Assembly: GCF_036032445.1 (NCBI RefSeq)
Contig: NZ_CP107932.1
Location: 5,768,501-5,832,500 of the forward strand
Reading direction: 5' to 3'
Length of the DNA: 64,000 nucleotides
From: Nocardia sp. NBC_00416
Lineage (GTDB): Bacteria > Actinomycetota > Actinomycetes > Mycobacteriales > Mycobacteriaceae
The translations under genes and the position numbers were made by a program. Below are positions 33,892 to 43,469 of the stretch, in pieces; positions within the stretch are counted from its first letter, which is position 1, and every line of letters begins with the position of its first letter. The notes below the pieces were generated by a model. It had not been told where the DNA came from. It made no database searches and was given only the letters and a program-made list of their open reading frames with translations.

Positions 33892-36183
33892 GTGACTGAG
33901 CAGGTCGATACGGTCGCCACCGCCGCCGCCACCCCGGATACGCCGCAGCCGTACGCCGAGCTCGGCCTCAAGGCCGACGAATACGCCCGGATCAGGGATA
34001 TTCTCGGACGCCGGCCCACCGATGCCGAGCTCGCCATGTATTCGGTGATGTGGAGCGAGCACTGTTCCTACAAATCCTCGAAGGTGCATCTGCGCTATTT
34101 CGGGGAGACCACCACCGAGGAGATGCGTGCCTCGATGCTCGCCGGTATCGGCGAGAACGCGGGCGTGGTCGATATCGGTGACGGGTGGGCGGTCACCTTC
34201 AAAGTGGAGAGCCACAATCATCCGTCGTACGTGGAGCCGTATCAGGGGGCCGCGACCGGTGTGGGCGGGATCGTGCGCGACATCATGGCGATGGGCGCGC
34301 GGCCCATCGCGGTGATGGACCAGCTGCGTTTCGGCGCCGCCGATGCCGCCGACACCCGCCGGGTGGTCGACGGGGTGGTGCGCGGGGTCGGGGGATACGG
34401 GAACTCCCTGGGCTTGCCGAATATCGGCGGCGAAACCGTATTCGATGCGTCCTATCAGGGAAATCCGCTGGTCAACGCGCTGTGTGCGGGGGTTATGCGG
34501 GTGGAGGACCTGCATCTGGCCTTCGCGTCGGGCGCGGGTAACAAGATCATTCTTTTCGGTGCGCGCACCGGCCTCGACGGGATCGGCGGCGTTTCGGTCC
34601 TCGCCTCGGACACCTTCTCCGGTGACGATTCCGGGTCCGGCCGCAAGAAGCTGCCGAGTGTCCAGGTCGGCGACCCGTTCACCGAGAAGGTCCTGATCGA
34701 ATGCTGCCTGGAGCTCTACCACGCCGGGCTGGTCGTGGGTATCCAAGACCTCGGCGGCGCCGGGCTGTCCTGCGCGACCTCCGAACTGGCCGCGGCCGGC
34801 GACGGCGGGATGCGGATCGAGCTCGACCGGGTCCCGCTGCGGGCGGCCGATATGACTCCCGCCGAGGTCCTGTCGAGTGAATCGCAGGAGCGGATGTGCG
34901 CGGTCGTCACTCCGGAGAACGTGGACGCCTTCCTGGCGGTCTGCGCGAAATGGGATGTGCTGGCCACGGTGATCGGTGAGGTCACCGACGGCGAACATCT
35001 GGAGATCACCTGGCACGGCGAGACAGTGGTGGACGTGCCGCCGCGCACGGTCGCGCACCAGGGGCCGGTGTACGAGCGCCCGGTCGCGCGCCCCGCCGAC
35101 CAGGACGCCCTCAACGCCGACACCCCGGACACCCTGCCCCGGCCCAAAACGGCCGAGGAACTGCGCGAGACACTGCTGAAAATGGTGGCCAGCCCGCAGC
35201 TGTGCAGCCGCCGGTGGATCACCGAGCAGTACGACCGCTACGTGCGCGGTAACACCGTCCTCGCCGAGCACGCCGACGCGGGCGTGATCCGGGTGGACGA
35301 ACGGACCGGCCGGGGTATCGCACTGGCCACCGACGCGTCCGGCCACTACACCAAGCTCGACCCGTACACCGGTGCCCGGCTGGCGCTGGCCGAGGCATAC
35401 CGAAATGTGGCCACCACCGGCGCCACCCCGAAGGCCGTCACCAACTGCCTGAACTTCGGCTCCCCGGAGGATCCGGGCGTGATGTGGCAGTTCCAGCAGG
35501 CCGTGCGCGGTCTCGCGGACGGCTGTGCGGAACTCGGTATCCCGGTGACCGGCGGCAACGTCAGCTTCTACAACCAGACCGGCGAGAACGCCATCCTTCC
35601 GACCCCGGTGGTCGGTGTCCTCGGCGTGATCGACGATGTGCACCGCCGCATCCCCACCGGGCTCGGCCTGGAACCGGGGGAGTCCCTCATCCTGCTGGGC
35701 GATACCCGCGACGAATTCGGTGGTTCGGTGTGGTCGCAGGTGGCGCACGGGCATCTGGGCGGGCTGCCGCCGCAGGTCGATCTCGCCCGCGAGAAGCTGC
35801 TCGCCGACGTGCTCACCGCGGGTTCCCGCGACGGCATGATCAGCGCCGCGCACGACCTCTCCGAGGGCGGTCTCGCGCAGACGGTGGTCGAGGCGGCCCT
35901 GGCCGGCGAGACCGGCTGCCGGGTCCTGCTGCCCGAGGACGCCGATCCGTTCGTCATGCTCTTCTCCGAATCGGCGGGCCGGGTAATGGTCGCGGTGCCG
36001 CGGTCGGAGGAGACCCGGTTCACCCGGATGTGCACCGCCCGCGAGCTGCCCTGGGTGCGGATCGGGGTCGTGGACCAGGGCTCGGATTCGGTCGAGGTGC
36101 AGGGTCAGTTCTCGGTCACCATGGCCGAGCTGCGGACCGCCTACGAGGGAACCCTGCCGGCGCTCTTCGGCGGCCACGCCTGA
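33892..36183 (+). CDS. purL: Phosphoribosylformylglycinamidine synthase PurL
   Basis: This 763-residue small-type PurL converts FGAR to FGAM using ammonia from PurQ. It has the catalytic WSEHCSYKSSK (His near residue 56), SHNHPSYVEPYQGAATGVGG (about 107-126), and the second AIR-synthase-like repeat with VTGGNVSFYNQTG (about 554) and AHDLSEGG (about 655). GTG 33892 has GAAAGGA upstream. The 263-base gap before it carries no gene; the long in-frame extension there overlaps the end of the M18 gene and is non-conserved. Confidence 0.97.
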   Translation: MTEQVDTVATAAATPDTPQPYAELGLKADEYARIRDILGRRPTDAELAMYSVMWSEHCSYKSSKVHLRYFGETTTEEMRASMLAGIGENAGVVDIGDGWAVTFKVESHNHPSYVEPYQGAATGVGGIVRDIMAMGARPIAVMDQLRFGAADAADTRRVVDGVVRGVGGYGNSLGLPNIGGETVFDASYQGNPLVNALCAGVMRVEDLHLAFASGAGNKIILFGARTGLDGIGGVSVLASDTFSGDDSGSGRKKLPSVQVGDPFTEKVLIECCLELYHAGLVVGIQDLGGAGLSCATSELAAAGDGGMRIELDRVPLRAADMTPAEVLSSESQERMCAVVTPENVDAFLAVCAKWDVLATVIGEVTDGEHLEITWHGETVVDVPPRTVAHQGPVYERPVARPADQDALNADTPDTLPRPKTAEELRETLLKMVASPQLCSRRWITEQYDRYVRGNTVLAEHADAGVIRVDERTGRGIALATDASGHYTKLDPYTGARLALAEAYRNVATTGATPKAVTNCLNFGSPEDPGVMWQFQQAVRGLADGCAELGIPVTGGNVSFYNQTGENAILPTPVVGVLGVIDDVHRRIPTGLGLEPGESLILLGDTRDEFGGSVWSQVAHGHLGGLPPQVDLAREKLLADVLTAGSRDGMISAAHDLSEGGLAQTVVEAALAGETGCRVLLPEDADPFVMLFSESAGRVMVAVPRSEETRFTRMCTARELPWVRIGVVDQGSDSVEVQGQFSVTMAELRTAYEGTLPALFGGHA

Positions 36184-36260
36184 TCCGTTCGGCGGACATG
36201 CCGCGCCGGAGGTGACCCGGGCCACCTTCCGGCGTCGGCTCGGCCCGCCATACTGGATGG

Positions 36261-38000
36261 GTGCTGGAAACCGCCGACTCCGTGACCAGATTGCGGAGAC
36301 GTTGTGTCGCGGTGGTCCGGCGGACCGAGCGGATCATCGACCTGAACTACGTGGGTCTGGTGGTCGCGACGGTGTTCTTCGCGTTATCGGTGTCGCCGTC
36401 GCTGCTCCCGCGTGACTGGATGTTCCAGGGGCTGATCAGCGGCATCAACGCGGCCATCGGGTACGGGGTGGGCTGTCTGCTGGAATGGCTGTTCCGCTTG
36501 TGGGTCCGCCCCCGGCTGACCCGGATACCGTCGCCGCCCACCTGGACCAGGTACGCGCTGAAATCCGCGGTGCTGATCACCGCGGTGCTGAGCGCCGGTT
36601 ACATGCTCGTGCAGTCCGCCAATTGGCAGCGCGAGATCACCGCGCTGATGGGGATGGAGGGCACCACGACTCCCGCCTACCTGCGCACCGGCGGACTCAG
36701 CCTCACCATCGGCGTACTCGTGGTCGCCGCTTACCGCACGGTGCGCGAACTGATCCTGTTCCTGGCCCGCGAACTCAACCGTTGGGTGCGCATACCCCGG
36801 GAGCTGGCGCCGGCGGCCGGTTTCCTGGTGCTGGTGCTGGTGCTGGTCACCCTGTTCAACGGAGTCGCCACCCGCGCGTTCTTCGCCGTGGCCAATTCGG
36901 CGTTCAGCGTGCGCAACGACCACACCTCGGAATACGCGGTGCGCCCAGAACTCCCCGAACGCTCGGGTAGTCCGCAGTCCCTGGCGGCCTGGGACACCCT
37001 CGGTTTCGAAGGCCGCTGGTTCGTTTCGCACGGACCGAGCGCACAACGTATCTCCTGGGTCACCGGCCGTCCCGCGCGAGAACCGATCCGGGCCTATGTC
37101 GGCCTCGAATCGGTTGTGGGCACCGGCCTTTCCCAGGCCGAGCTGGCGGTCGCCGAACTGGAACGAACGGGCGCCTTCGATCGTCAGGTACTGGTCGTGG
37201 TCAACACCACCGGCACCGGATGGGTGAATTCCATGGCCGCCAACGCGATCGAATACATGTACGGGGGTGATTCGGCCCTCGTGGCTACCCAGTACTCGTA
37301 TCTCCCCAGCGCGCTCTCGTTCCTCGCCGACCGAGACAAGGTCGCCGCGTCCGGCCGGGAACTGTTCGACGCGGTGTACCGCCATATGCTCACCCGCCCG
37401 GCCGCGGAACGTCCGAAACTGCTGGTGTACGGGGAGAGCCTCGGCTCGCAAGGGTCCGAGGCCGCGTTCGACGGGCTGGCCGATCTGCGCGAGAAGGTCG
37501 ACGGCGCGCTCTGGGTGGGGCCGCCGAACTCCAACCGCTTGTGGCAGCAGTTCGTGAACCGGCGTGACCCGGGTTCCCTGGAGATCGAACCGGTCTACGC
37601 GGACGGCCTGGTGATCCGTTTCGCCGGGGATCAGGACGACCTGGCTCGCCCTGGACCGGAATGGCGGGCGCCCCGGATCGCCTACCTGCAGCACCCCTCC
37701 GACCCGATCGTCTGGTGGTCTCCGGATCTCATCTTCTCCCAACCGGATTGGCTGTCCGAACCACGCGGCTCCGATGTCTCACCGCGGATGCGCTGGGTGC
37801 CGCTGGTCACCTTCTGGCAGGTCACCGCGGATCTCACCAATGCGCAGGGCGTCCGCGACGGACACGGTCACCGGTACGGCAGCCTGGTGCTCGACGGCTG
37901 GGCCGCGGTCACCCGCCCGCCGGACTGGAATCCCGAACTGGCGGAGCGGATCAGGCTCGAGATCGAAGCCTACGAAGCCTACGAGCGGGAAGTGAAGTGA
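36261..38000 (+). CDS. Membrane protein with alpha/beta-hydrolase domain (Abhydrolase_9 type)
   Basis: This 579-residue protein has about four N-terminal transmembrane helices (about residues 30-50, 60-80, 95-115, 135-155) plus a further one at about 190-210. A C-terminal alpha/beta-hydrolase domain follows with the nucleophile elbow YGESLGSQGSE near residues 391-401. It contains the family blocks GTGWVNSMAANAIEYMYGGD and YLQHPSDPIVWWSPDL. The family is widespread in mycolic-acid actinobacteria and its substrate is unknown; an envelope-lipid role is only inference. It starts at GTG and overlaps the CPBP gene by GTGA. Confidence 0.88.
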   Translation: MLETADSVTRLRRRCVAVVRRTERIIDLNYVGLVVATVFFALSVSPSLLPRDWMFQGLISGINAAIGYGVGCLLEWLFRLWVRPRLTRIPSPPTWTRYALKSAVLITAVLSAGYMLVQSANWQREITALMGMEGTTTPAYLRTGGLSLTIGVLVVAAYRTVRELILFLARELNRWVRIPRELAPAAGFLVLVLVLVTLFNGVATRAFFAVANSAFSVRNDHTSEYAVRPELPERSGSPQSLAAWDTLGFEGRWFVSHGPSAQRISWVTGRPAREPIRAYVGLESVVGTGLSQAELAVAELERTGAFDRQVLVVVNTTGTGWVNSMAANAIEYMYGGDSALVATQYSYLPSALSFLADRDKVAASGRELFDAVYRHMLTRPAAERPKLLVYGESLGSQGSEAAFDGLADLREKVDGALWVGPPNSNRLWQQFVNRRDPGSLEIEPVYADGLVIRFAGDQDDLARPGPEWRAPRIAYLQHPSDPIVWWSPDLIFSQPDWLSEPRGSDVSPRMRWVPLVTFWQVTADLTNAQGVRDGHGHRYGSLVLDGWAAVTRPPDWNPELAERIRLEIEAYEAYEREVK

Positions 38001-38767
38001 AGGCCCGGACCCTTGCCGCGGTCGCCGCGCCGCTGTTCTGGAACAACTGGCTGCTGCCGCGTCTGCGGCTCGACCGCCGCGGCCGCACCGCCGCCAATGT
38101 CGTGGCCGCCACCGGATACGCCCTGGTGTTCGAAGGCCGCCCGCACTGGACCTCCGCCCGCGGCCTCCGTTGTGGAGCAACGTGCGCCGGTATCGTCGCG
38201 GCAGGGTATGCGGTGGCCTTGCTGATTCCTCCGATACGCCGCGGGCTCGGCGACTCGGGCGATCGCGCACCGGATGTGAGCACCGCGGAATGGGTCGCCG
38301 TGCACATCACTTTCGGCACTGTCTACGCCGAGGAACTCGTCTTCCGAGCCACCTTGGACCCCTTGCTGGACAGGGAATTCGGAACGGCGGCCGGCGGGGT
38401 GGCCGGTGCGACGGTCTTCGGGCTCTGGCATCTCCACCCCGCTCGCGCCGCGCGGGACAACGTCTGGGGCGCCGTCGCGTTCACCACCGTCGTCGGTCTG
38501 ATCTTCGGCGCGCTGAACCGGCGCACGGGCAGTGCCGCCGCGCCCGCGCTGCTGCACTGGGCGGTGAATGCGGGCGGCGCGGTGCTGTCCCGCCGGGCCC
38601 GTGTCGATCGGCTGACGGCGGCGCGGGAGCCGAGGTGCGGGCCGGACGACCGCGCTGTCGGCGAGGTCGCCGAAACCCTCGGCGGCAAGGCAATTCGCGG
38701 CCGAGCACGCGTCATCGGCGCCGACCCCGGGCGCGATCGGCCCGAGGATGGCACACTTCGCCGGTGA
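37997..38767 (+). CDS. CPBP-family intramembrane metalloprotease
   Basis: This 256-residue protein has hydrophobic helices at about residues 65-80, 95-110, 130-150 and 158-175. The CPBP signature YAEELVFRATL (EExxxR) lies near residues 110-120, and a metal-binding His is in FGLWHLHP. HWAVNAGGAV is the third conserved block. The C-terminal ~65 residues are Arg/Gly-rich and unlike the family, and run into the next gene. CPBP proteins are Abi/Rce1-like proteases. The GTG overlaps the preceding stop and the operon continues downstream. Confidence 0.88.
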   Translation: MKARTLAAVAAPLFWNNWLLPRLRLDRRGRTAANVVAATGYALVFEGRPHWTSARGLRCGATCAGIVAAGYAVALLIPPIRRGLGDSGDRAPDVSTAEWVAVHITFGTVYAEELVFRATLDPLLDREFGTAAGGVAGATVFGLWHLHPARAARDNVWGAVAFTTVVGLIFGALNRRTGSAAAPALLHWAVNAGGAVLSRRARVDRLTAAREPRCGPDDRAVGEVAETLGGKAIRGRARVIGADPGRDRPEDGTLRR

Positions 38768-39258
38768 GATTGATCGACAGCGATGGATACGGTGTGGAGC
38801 TCTCTGTTGCCGGATACCAGTTTCCGGACCATATCGATCCGCGGATCCGGTACAGCTGGCTGGTGATAGCCGGCGCCGCGAATTGCCCCGAGGGGAACTG
38901 GTCCTTCCGTTGGCAGGCGTTGACGCTCGACGACGCGGTCGAGCTGGCCGACTGGCTACGACGTATCGCCGCCGAAGCCGAGCCCAGCGGTGAGCCCGTC
39001 GGGGGTCCCGCCCGGCTGGATTTCACCGAGCCGAACCTGAGTTTCACCGCGTCCCGGGCCGCCGGTGCGGTCGAGGTGGAGATCGGCCTGGATCTGGAGT
39101 TCTCGCCGCCCTGGAACCGCCGCGCCACCGCGGGGTCGCCGTTTGTCGTCACGGCGCGGCTCTCTCCGGCCGATCTCGCTACCGCGGCCAAGGATCTCGG
39201 TGCGGAAGTGGACGGTTATCTACCTCCGGGCGGCCCCCTGCTCAGCCGTGTCAGGTGA
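38764..39258 (+). CDS. Conserved hypothetical protein (WapI/immunity-like)
   Basis: This 164-residue soluble protein starts at a GTG overlapping the CPBP stop. It is beta-rich: LSVAGYQFPD, YSWLVIAGAANCPEGNWSFRW, a conserved ALTLDDAVELADWL helix and LDFTEPNLSFT. This layout resembles small actinobacterial proteins annotated as WapI-family immunity proteins, but no toxin gene is adjacent, so I do not claim that function. It is the third gene of a tightly overlapping trio with the membrane hydrolase and the CPBP protein. Confidence 0.65.
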   Translation: MRLIDSDGYGVELSVAGYQFPDHIDPRIRYSWLVIAGAANCPEGNWSFRWQALTLDDAVELADWLRRIAAEAEPSGEPVGGPARLDFTEPNLSFTASRAAGAVEVEIGLDLEFSPPWNRRATAGSPFVVTARLSPADLATAAKDLGAEVDGYLPPGGPLLSRVR

Positions 39259-39616
39259 GTGTGCCCGGCGGTTGCGTGCCGACCGAGGCATCGGGTGATA
39301 TCGCCCACGTTGCGCCCGGACCGGTGCGGGCTTATGGCCGGTTCGCGAACCAGCCCGGTGGCCCGGTGGCGCATCGGCTGACCGCACCGCCGCAGCCGGC
39401 CCGCCGGACAGGCTGTTTCGGCAGGTGAAAGGGGTGTTAACTGAATGTGGAGATTTGCTGAACAGGGTGGCACCGGGTGAGTGGGGCCGCTGTAGCGCGG
39501 GTTCGCGTCCGGTCTCCGATCGCTTGCTATCGGGGTGCTGATCCGGTGACACGCGCGAGCGGTGCACCCGTAGACTGTCGAGTGCCCCCCACACCCGCCC
39601 GACCAGGGAGCGCACG
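39259..39616 (+). promoter_or_regulatory. purF upstream region with -10 box TAGACT at 39571-39576
   Basis: No gene is seen in these 358 bases. TAGACT lies 40 bases before the purF GTG with GTGACA/TGACAC 18 bases upstream as a possible -35. An AT-richer patch (GGTGTTAACTGAATGTGGAG, about 39432-39452) further up may bind a regulator. I could not recognise a purine riboswitch or PurR box. Confidence 0.5.
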
Positions 39617-41215
39617 GTGACCCACGCCGACCAACCGGCTGTCAGCAATCCCACCGCAACCGACGAGACGGAGAACCCGCCCCGTGAGGAGTGCGGAGTC
39701 TTCGGAGTCTGGGCTCCTGGGGAGGACGTGGCCAAACTCACCTACTACGGCCTCTATGCCCTGCAACACCGTGGACAGGAAGCCGCGGGCATCGCGGTCT
39801 CCGACGGCTCGCAGGTGCTGGTCTTCAAGGATCTCGGGCTGGTCAGCCAGGTATTCGATGAGCAGACCCTCGCCGCAATGCCGGGACATGTCGCCATCGG
39901 GCACTGTCGCTACTCCACCACCGGAGCCACCACCTGGGAGAACGCGCAGCCGATCTTCCGCACCACCGCCGTCGGCTCCGGGCTGGCGCTCGGGCACAAC
40001 GGCAATCTGGTCAACACCGCCGACCTGGCGGACCGGGCGCGTGAGCTCGGCCTGGTCGCCGGTCCGGGCCGCCCGGGCGCGGTCTCGGCGACCTCCGATT
40101 CCGATGTGATGACCGCGTTGCTCGCGCACGCCTCCGCGGATTCGAGCATCGAGCAGGCCGCCATGGAGTTGCTGCCGACGGTCCAAGGCGCCTTCTGCCT
40201 GACCTTCATGGACGAGCACACGTTGTATGCCGCCCGCGATCCGCACGGAGTCCGGCCGCTCGTACTCGGCCGGCTGGAACGCGGCTGGGTGGTGGCCAGC
40301 GAAACGGCCGCTCTCGATATCGTCGGCGCCTCCTTCGTCCGCGAGATCGAACCCGGCGAACTGCTCGCCATCGACGCCGACGGCGTCCGCTCGTCGCGGT
40401 TCGCCAATCCCGAACCCAAGGGCTGCGTCTTCGAATACGTGTATCTGGCCCGACCCGACAGCGCCATCTCCGGACGTTCGGTGCACGCGACTCGCGTCGA
40501 TATCGGCCGTCGCCTAGCCGCCGAGCACCCGATCGATGCCGACCTGGTGATCCCGGTCCCGGAGTCGGGCACCCCGGCCGCGGTCGGCTACGCCCAGGGA
40601 TCGGGGCTGCCCTACGGGCAGGGCCTGATGAAGAACGCCTACGTCGGGCGCACCTTCATTCAGCCCAGCCAGACCATCCGCCAGCTCGGCATCCGGTTGA
40701 AGCTGAACCCCCTGCGCGAGGTCATCCGCGGTAAGCGGCTCATCGTGGTGGATGATTCGATCGTGCGCGGCAACACCCAGCGGGCCCTGATCCGGATGCT
40801 GCGCGAAGCCGGCGCCCTGGAGATCCACGTCCGGATCGCCTCGCCTCCGGTCAAGTGGCCGTGCTTCTACGGAATCGACTTCGCCTCACGCGCCGAACTC
40901 GTCGCCAACAACGCCGGCACCGATCCGGACGGCCCCACCGGACTGTCCACCGACCCCGACGCGGTGCGCGACATGGTGGAGGGCGTCCGCCGCTCCATCG
41001 GCGCCGACACCCTCGGTTATATCTCGCTCGAGGGAATGGTCGCCGCCACCGAACAGCCGCGTTCCCGGCTGTGCTGCGCGTGCTTCGACGGGAACTACCC
41101 GATCCCGCTGCCCACCGAGGCATCGATCGGGAAGAACCTCCTGGAGTTCGGCGGCCGCTCCCAGACCCGCCTGCTCACCGACAACGCGAACGCCAGCGCC
41201 CTCAGCCGACCCTGA
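39617..41215 (+). CDS. purF: Amidophosphoribosyltransferase
   Basis: This 532-residue enzyme makes phosphoribosylamine from PRPP and glutamine, the first committed purine step. It carries a propeptide: cleavage before Cys26 (EECGVFGVW) would expose the N-terminal nucleophile. The glutaminase domain (26-260) has LQHRGQEAAG and HCRYSTTG. The PRPP domain has VVDDSIVRGNT at about 376, and the C-terminal LCCACFDGNYP near 485 provides cysteines of the 4Fe-4S cluster typical of the Gram-positive form. It is followed by 800 bases of repeats before purM. Confidence 0.97.
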   Translation: MTHADQPAVSNPTATDETENPPREECGVFGVWAPGEDVAKLTYYGLYALQHRGQEAAGIAVSDGSQVLVFKDLGLVSQVFDEQTLAAMPGHVAIGHCRYSTTGATTWENAQPIFRTTAVGSGLALGHNGNLVNTADLADRARELGLVAGPGRPGAVSATSDSDVMTALLAHASADSSIEQAAMELLPTVQGAFCLTFMDEHTLYAARDPHGVRPLVLGRLERGWVVASETAALDIVGASFVREIEPGELLAIDADGVRSSRFANPEPKGCVFEYVYLARPDSAISGRSVHATRVDIGRRLAAEHPIDADLVIPVPESGTPAAVGYAQGSGLPYGQGLMKNAYVGRTFIQPSQTIRQLGIRLKLNPLREVIRGKRLIVVDDSIVRGNTQRALIRMLREAGALEIHVRIASPPVKWPCFYGIDFASRAELVANNAGTDPDGPTGLSTDPDAVRDMVEGVRRSIGADTLGYISLEGMVAATEQPRSRLCCACFDGNYPIPLPTEASIGKNLLEFGGRSQTRLLTDNANASALSRP

Positions 41216-41424
41216 GCCGTACCGATCGGCGCGGAGCCCACACCGCAACGGCCGCACAGCCCACCCGGCCGCAGCGCTGGGTCACACCGGTGAACGCCCA
41301 CACGATCCCCTTCCGCGAACCGCCGCACCCTCCCTGCGCCGAGTCCAGCGAGGCCCTCGAAGGTTGCGGCCCGGTCCGCTGTTCAGCGCCCGAAGCGCAT
41401 GCGCCGCAGGCGCGAGTCTCGGGC

Positions 41425-41675
41425 CCCGCCGAGTCGGCGTCGTTTCCCGCAGCCGTCCCATCCGAGGTTCGCAGGACTTGTGCCCGCAGGTCGTTGCTCT
41501 TTCCGGATGGTCAGCATTCGTGGCCGGGGCCCGCCCCGGTTCTGGAGCGACGAAGCGAAGGAGCGCAGCGACTGAGCGTAGGAGTGAAGAACCGGGGTCA
41601 ACGAGGGCCCCGACCCGCGACGCCGAAGGCGGCGCAAATAAACACAGACCTTCACGAGCAGGCTCGCTCTTCCTC
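41425..41675 (+). repeat. Dispersed intergenic repeat, full copy E
   Basis: The core is 41522-41615 (94 bases; the first arm has GGCC for GGTC), followed by the CGCCGAAGGCG hairpin and the tail AAATAAACACAGACCTTC shared with copy B. The left flank (from CCGAGTCGGCGTCGTTTCC) is shared with copy F, so E and F form a tandem of period about 290. The gap 41216-41424 before it shows no gene; an IR GAAGCGCATGCGCC lies near 41392. Confidence 0.88.
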
Positions 41676-41714
41676 TTCGTCCGAGGGTCCGCGCCGAGTC
41701 AGCGGAGGGCCCGC

Positions 41715-41972
41715 GCCGAGTCGGCGTCGTTTCCGCAGCGGTCCCGCCCGAGGTCTGCAAGACTTGCGTCCGTAGTTCCTGCTTTCCGGATGGTCTGCGT
41801 TCGTGGTCGGGGCCCGCCCCGGTTCTGGAGCGACGAAGCGAAGGAGCGCAGCGACTGAGCGTAGGAGTGAAGAACCGGGGTTGACAAGGGCCCCGACCCC
41901 GCGCCGCCGCAGGCGGCGCCGATAAACACAGCCCCCGACCCACCTCGCCGGAGACGGGGCAATAAACTCTGA
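41715..41972 (+). repeat. Dispersed intergenic repeat, full copy F
   Basis: The core is 41805-41898, with the exact TTGACA between the inner and outer arms. It is followed by GCGCCGCC-GCA-GGCGGCGC and GATAAACACAG, then a second hairpin module CTCGCC-GGA-GACGGG with CAATAAACTC (41945-41969). That last tail gives a TAAACT box about 50 bases before the purM ATG and may be its promoter. Confidence 0.88.
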
Positions 41973-42015
41973 GCAGGCAATTATCCGCGGATTCGGTTTG
42001 GAGCTTTCCCCGACA

Positions 42016-43095
42016 ATGACTGAGCAGAACCCCACCGGTGCCGGTGCGTCCTATGCCGCAGCTGGAGTGGACATCGAGGCCGGTGACCGGGCTGTCGAGT
42101 TGTTCGCCCCGCTGGCGCGGAAAGCCAGCCGTCCGGAGGTTCAGGGCGGCATCGGTGGTTTCGCCGGATTGTTCGCGTTGAAGAAGAGCTACCGTGAGCC
42201 GCTGCTGGCTTCGTCGACCGACGGTGTCGGCACCAAGATCGCGGTCGCGCAGGCGCTGGACAAGCACGACACCCTGGGGCTGGATCTGGTTGCCATGGTT
42301 GTCGACGATCTGGTGGTGTGTGGCGCGGAGCCGTTGTTCCTGCAGGATTACATCGCCGTCGGCAAAGTGGTTCCGGAGCGGGTCGCCGAGTTGGTGGCCG
42401 GTATCGCCGAGGGATGTGTCCGGGCCGGCTGTGCGCTGCTGGGCGGTGAGACGGCCGAGCATCCGGGGATGATGGGTGCCCAGGACTACGACTTGTCGGC
42501 CACGGGTGTCGGCGTGGTCGAGGCCGACGAATTGCTCGGACCGGATCGGGTGCGCCCAGGTGATGTGGTGATCGCCATGGGCTCCTCCGGGTTGCATTCC
42601 AACGGCTACAGTCTGGCGCGCAAGGTGCTGCTGGAGATCGACCGGATGTCCTTGACCGGGCATGTGGAGGAGTTCGGCCGCACGCTCGGGGAGGAGTTGC
42701 TGGAGCCGACGAAGATCTATGCCAAGGATTGCCTGGCGTTGATCGCCGAGACCGATGTCCGTACGTTCGCGCACATCACCGGCGGTGGTCTGGCTGCGAA
42801 TCTGGCGCGGGTGTTGCCCGCGGGGCTGGTCGCCGAACTCGATCGCGGAACCTGGAATCCGGCCCCCGTTTTCAAAATGATCGCCCAGCGCGGCCGGGTG
42901 GAGCGGGTGGAGATGGAGAAGACCTTCAATATGGGCGTGGGGATGGTCGCCGTCGTCGCGCCCGAGGATGTCGATCGCGCGCTGGCCGTGCTGACCGCCC
43001 GCCATATCGAATGCTGGACATTGGGCAGTGTGAAGAAGGCCAAGGATGTGGATGCGCCGCGGGCGGTACTGCTCGGCGATCATCCGCGTTTCTGA
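42016..43095 (+). CDS. purM: Phosphoribosylformylglycinamidine cyclo-ligase
   Basis: This 359-residue AIR synthetase closes the imidazole ring of FGAM. It shows SSTDGVGTKIAVA (about residues 67-79), DLVAMVVDDLVVCGAEPLFLQDY, LGGETAEHPGMM, SSGLHSNGYSLAR and HITGGGLAANLARVLP, the canonical PurM blocks. ATG 42016 is used; a TTG six codons upstream is less likely. It is isolated from purF by repeat copies E and F. Confidence 0.97.
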   Translation: MTEQNPTGAGASYAAAGVDIEAGDRAVELFAPLARKASRPEVQGGIGGFAGLFALKKSYREPLLASSTDGVGTKIAVAQALDKHDTLGLDLVAMVVDDLVVCGAEPLFLQDYIAVGKVVPERVAELVAGIAEGCVRAGCALLGGETAEHPGMMGAQDYDLSATGVGVVEADELLGPDRVRPGDVVIAMGSSGLHSNGYSLARKVLLEIDRMSLTGHVEEFGRTLGEELLEPTKIYAKDCLALIAETDVRTFAHITGGGLAANLARVLPAGLVAELDRGTWNPAPVFKMIAQRGRVERVEMEKTFNMGVGMVAVVAPEDVDRALAVLTARHIECWTLGSVKKAKDVDAPRAVLLGDHPRF

Positions 43096-43170
43096 TCCGG
43101 TCCACGCTGTTGTCCGGCGGTCGGATGTTTTCGCGCGGCGAAGGCGTCCGACCGTGTGGGGACTGTGAAC

Positions 43171-43255
43171 GCGCGCTGGTACCGATTCTGTGTGCCGATC
43201 GGCGTGGGTTATCGAATTCCTGGAGCGCACAGCCATACTCGAACCAGTAGCGCGC
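43171..43255 (+). other. Long imperfect stem-loop between purM and DUF3073 gene
   Basis: Nested arms GCGCGCT-GGT (43171-43180) with ACC...AGCGCGC (43243-43255), and CTGTGTGC (43188-43195) with GCGCACAG (43225-43232), make an extended hairpin. A second hairpin GGGCGC/GCGCCC follows at 43293-43310. The 374-base gap 43096-43469 holds no convincing gene. The structures may terminate the convergent transcripts. Confidence 0.45.
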
Positions 43256-43469
43256 AAATCACCCGCTACTCGGGCACGGCATCCAGTAAGAGGGGCGCGG
43301 ATAGGCGCCCACTCCTCTGTCCGGAGCCGCCGCTGAACTTCAGATGCTGTCCGGGCCGTATCGCCGGTTCACGTCGTCCACCGCCTGAGAACTCGGCGGG
43401 AAACGGCGCGAACCGGCGTAAACGACCGAAGGAGAGGCCTGCGGCCTCCCCCGAGCGTATGCACCTTGG

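Noticed and set aside
38764..39258. Toxin-immunity locus
   Set aside because: The protein resembles small immunity-type proteins, but its partners are a membrane hydrolase and a CPBP protease and no toxin domain is visible.
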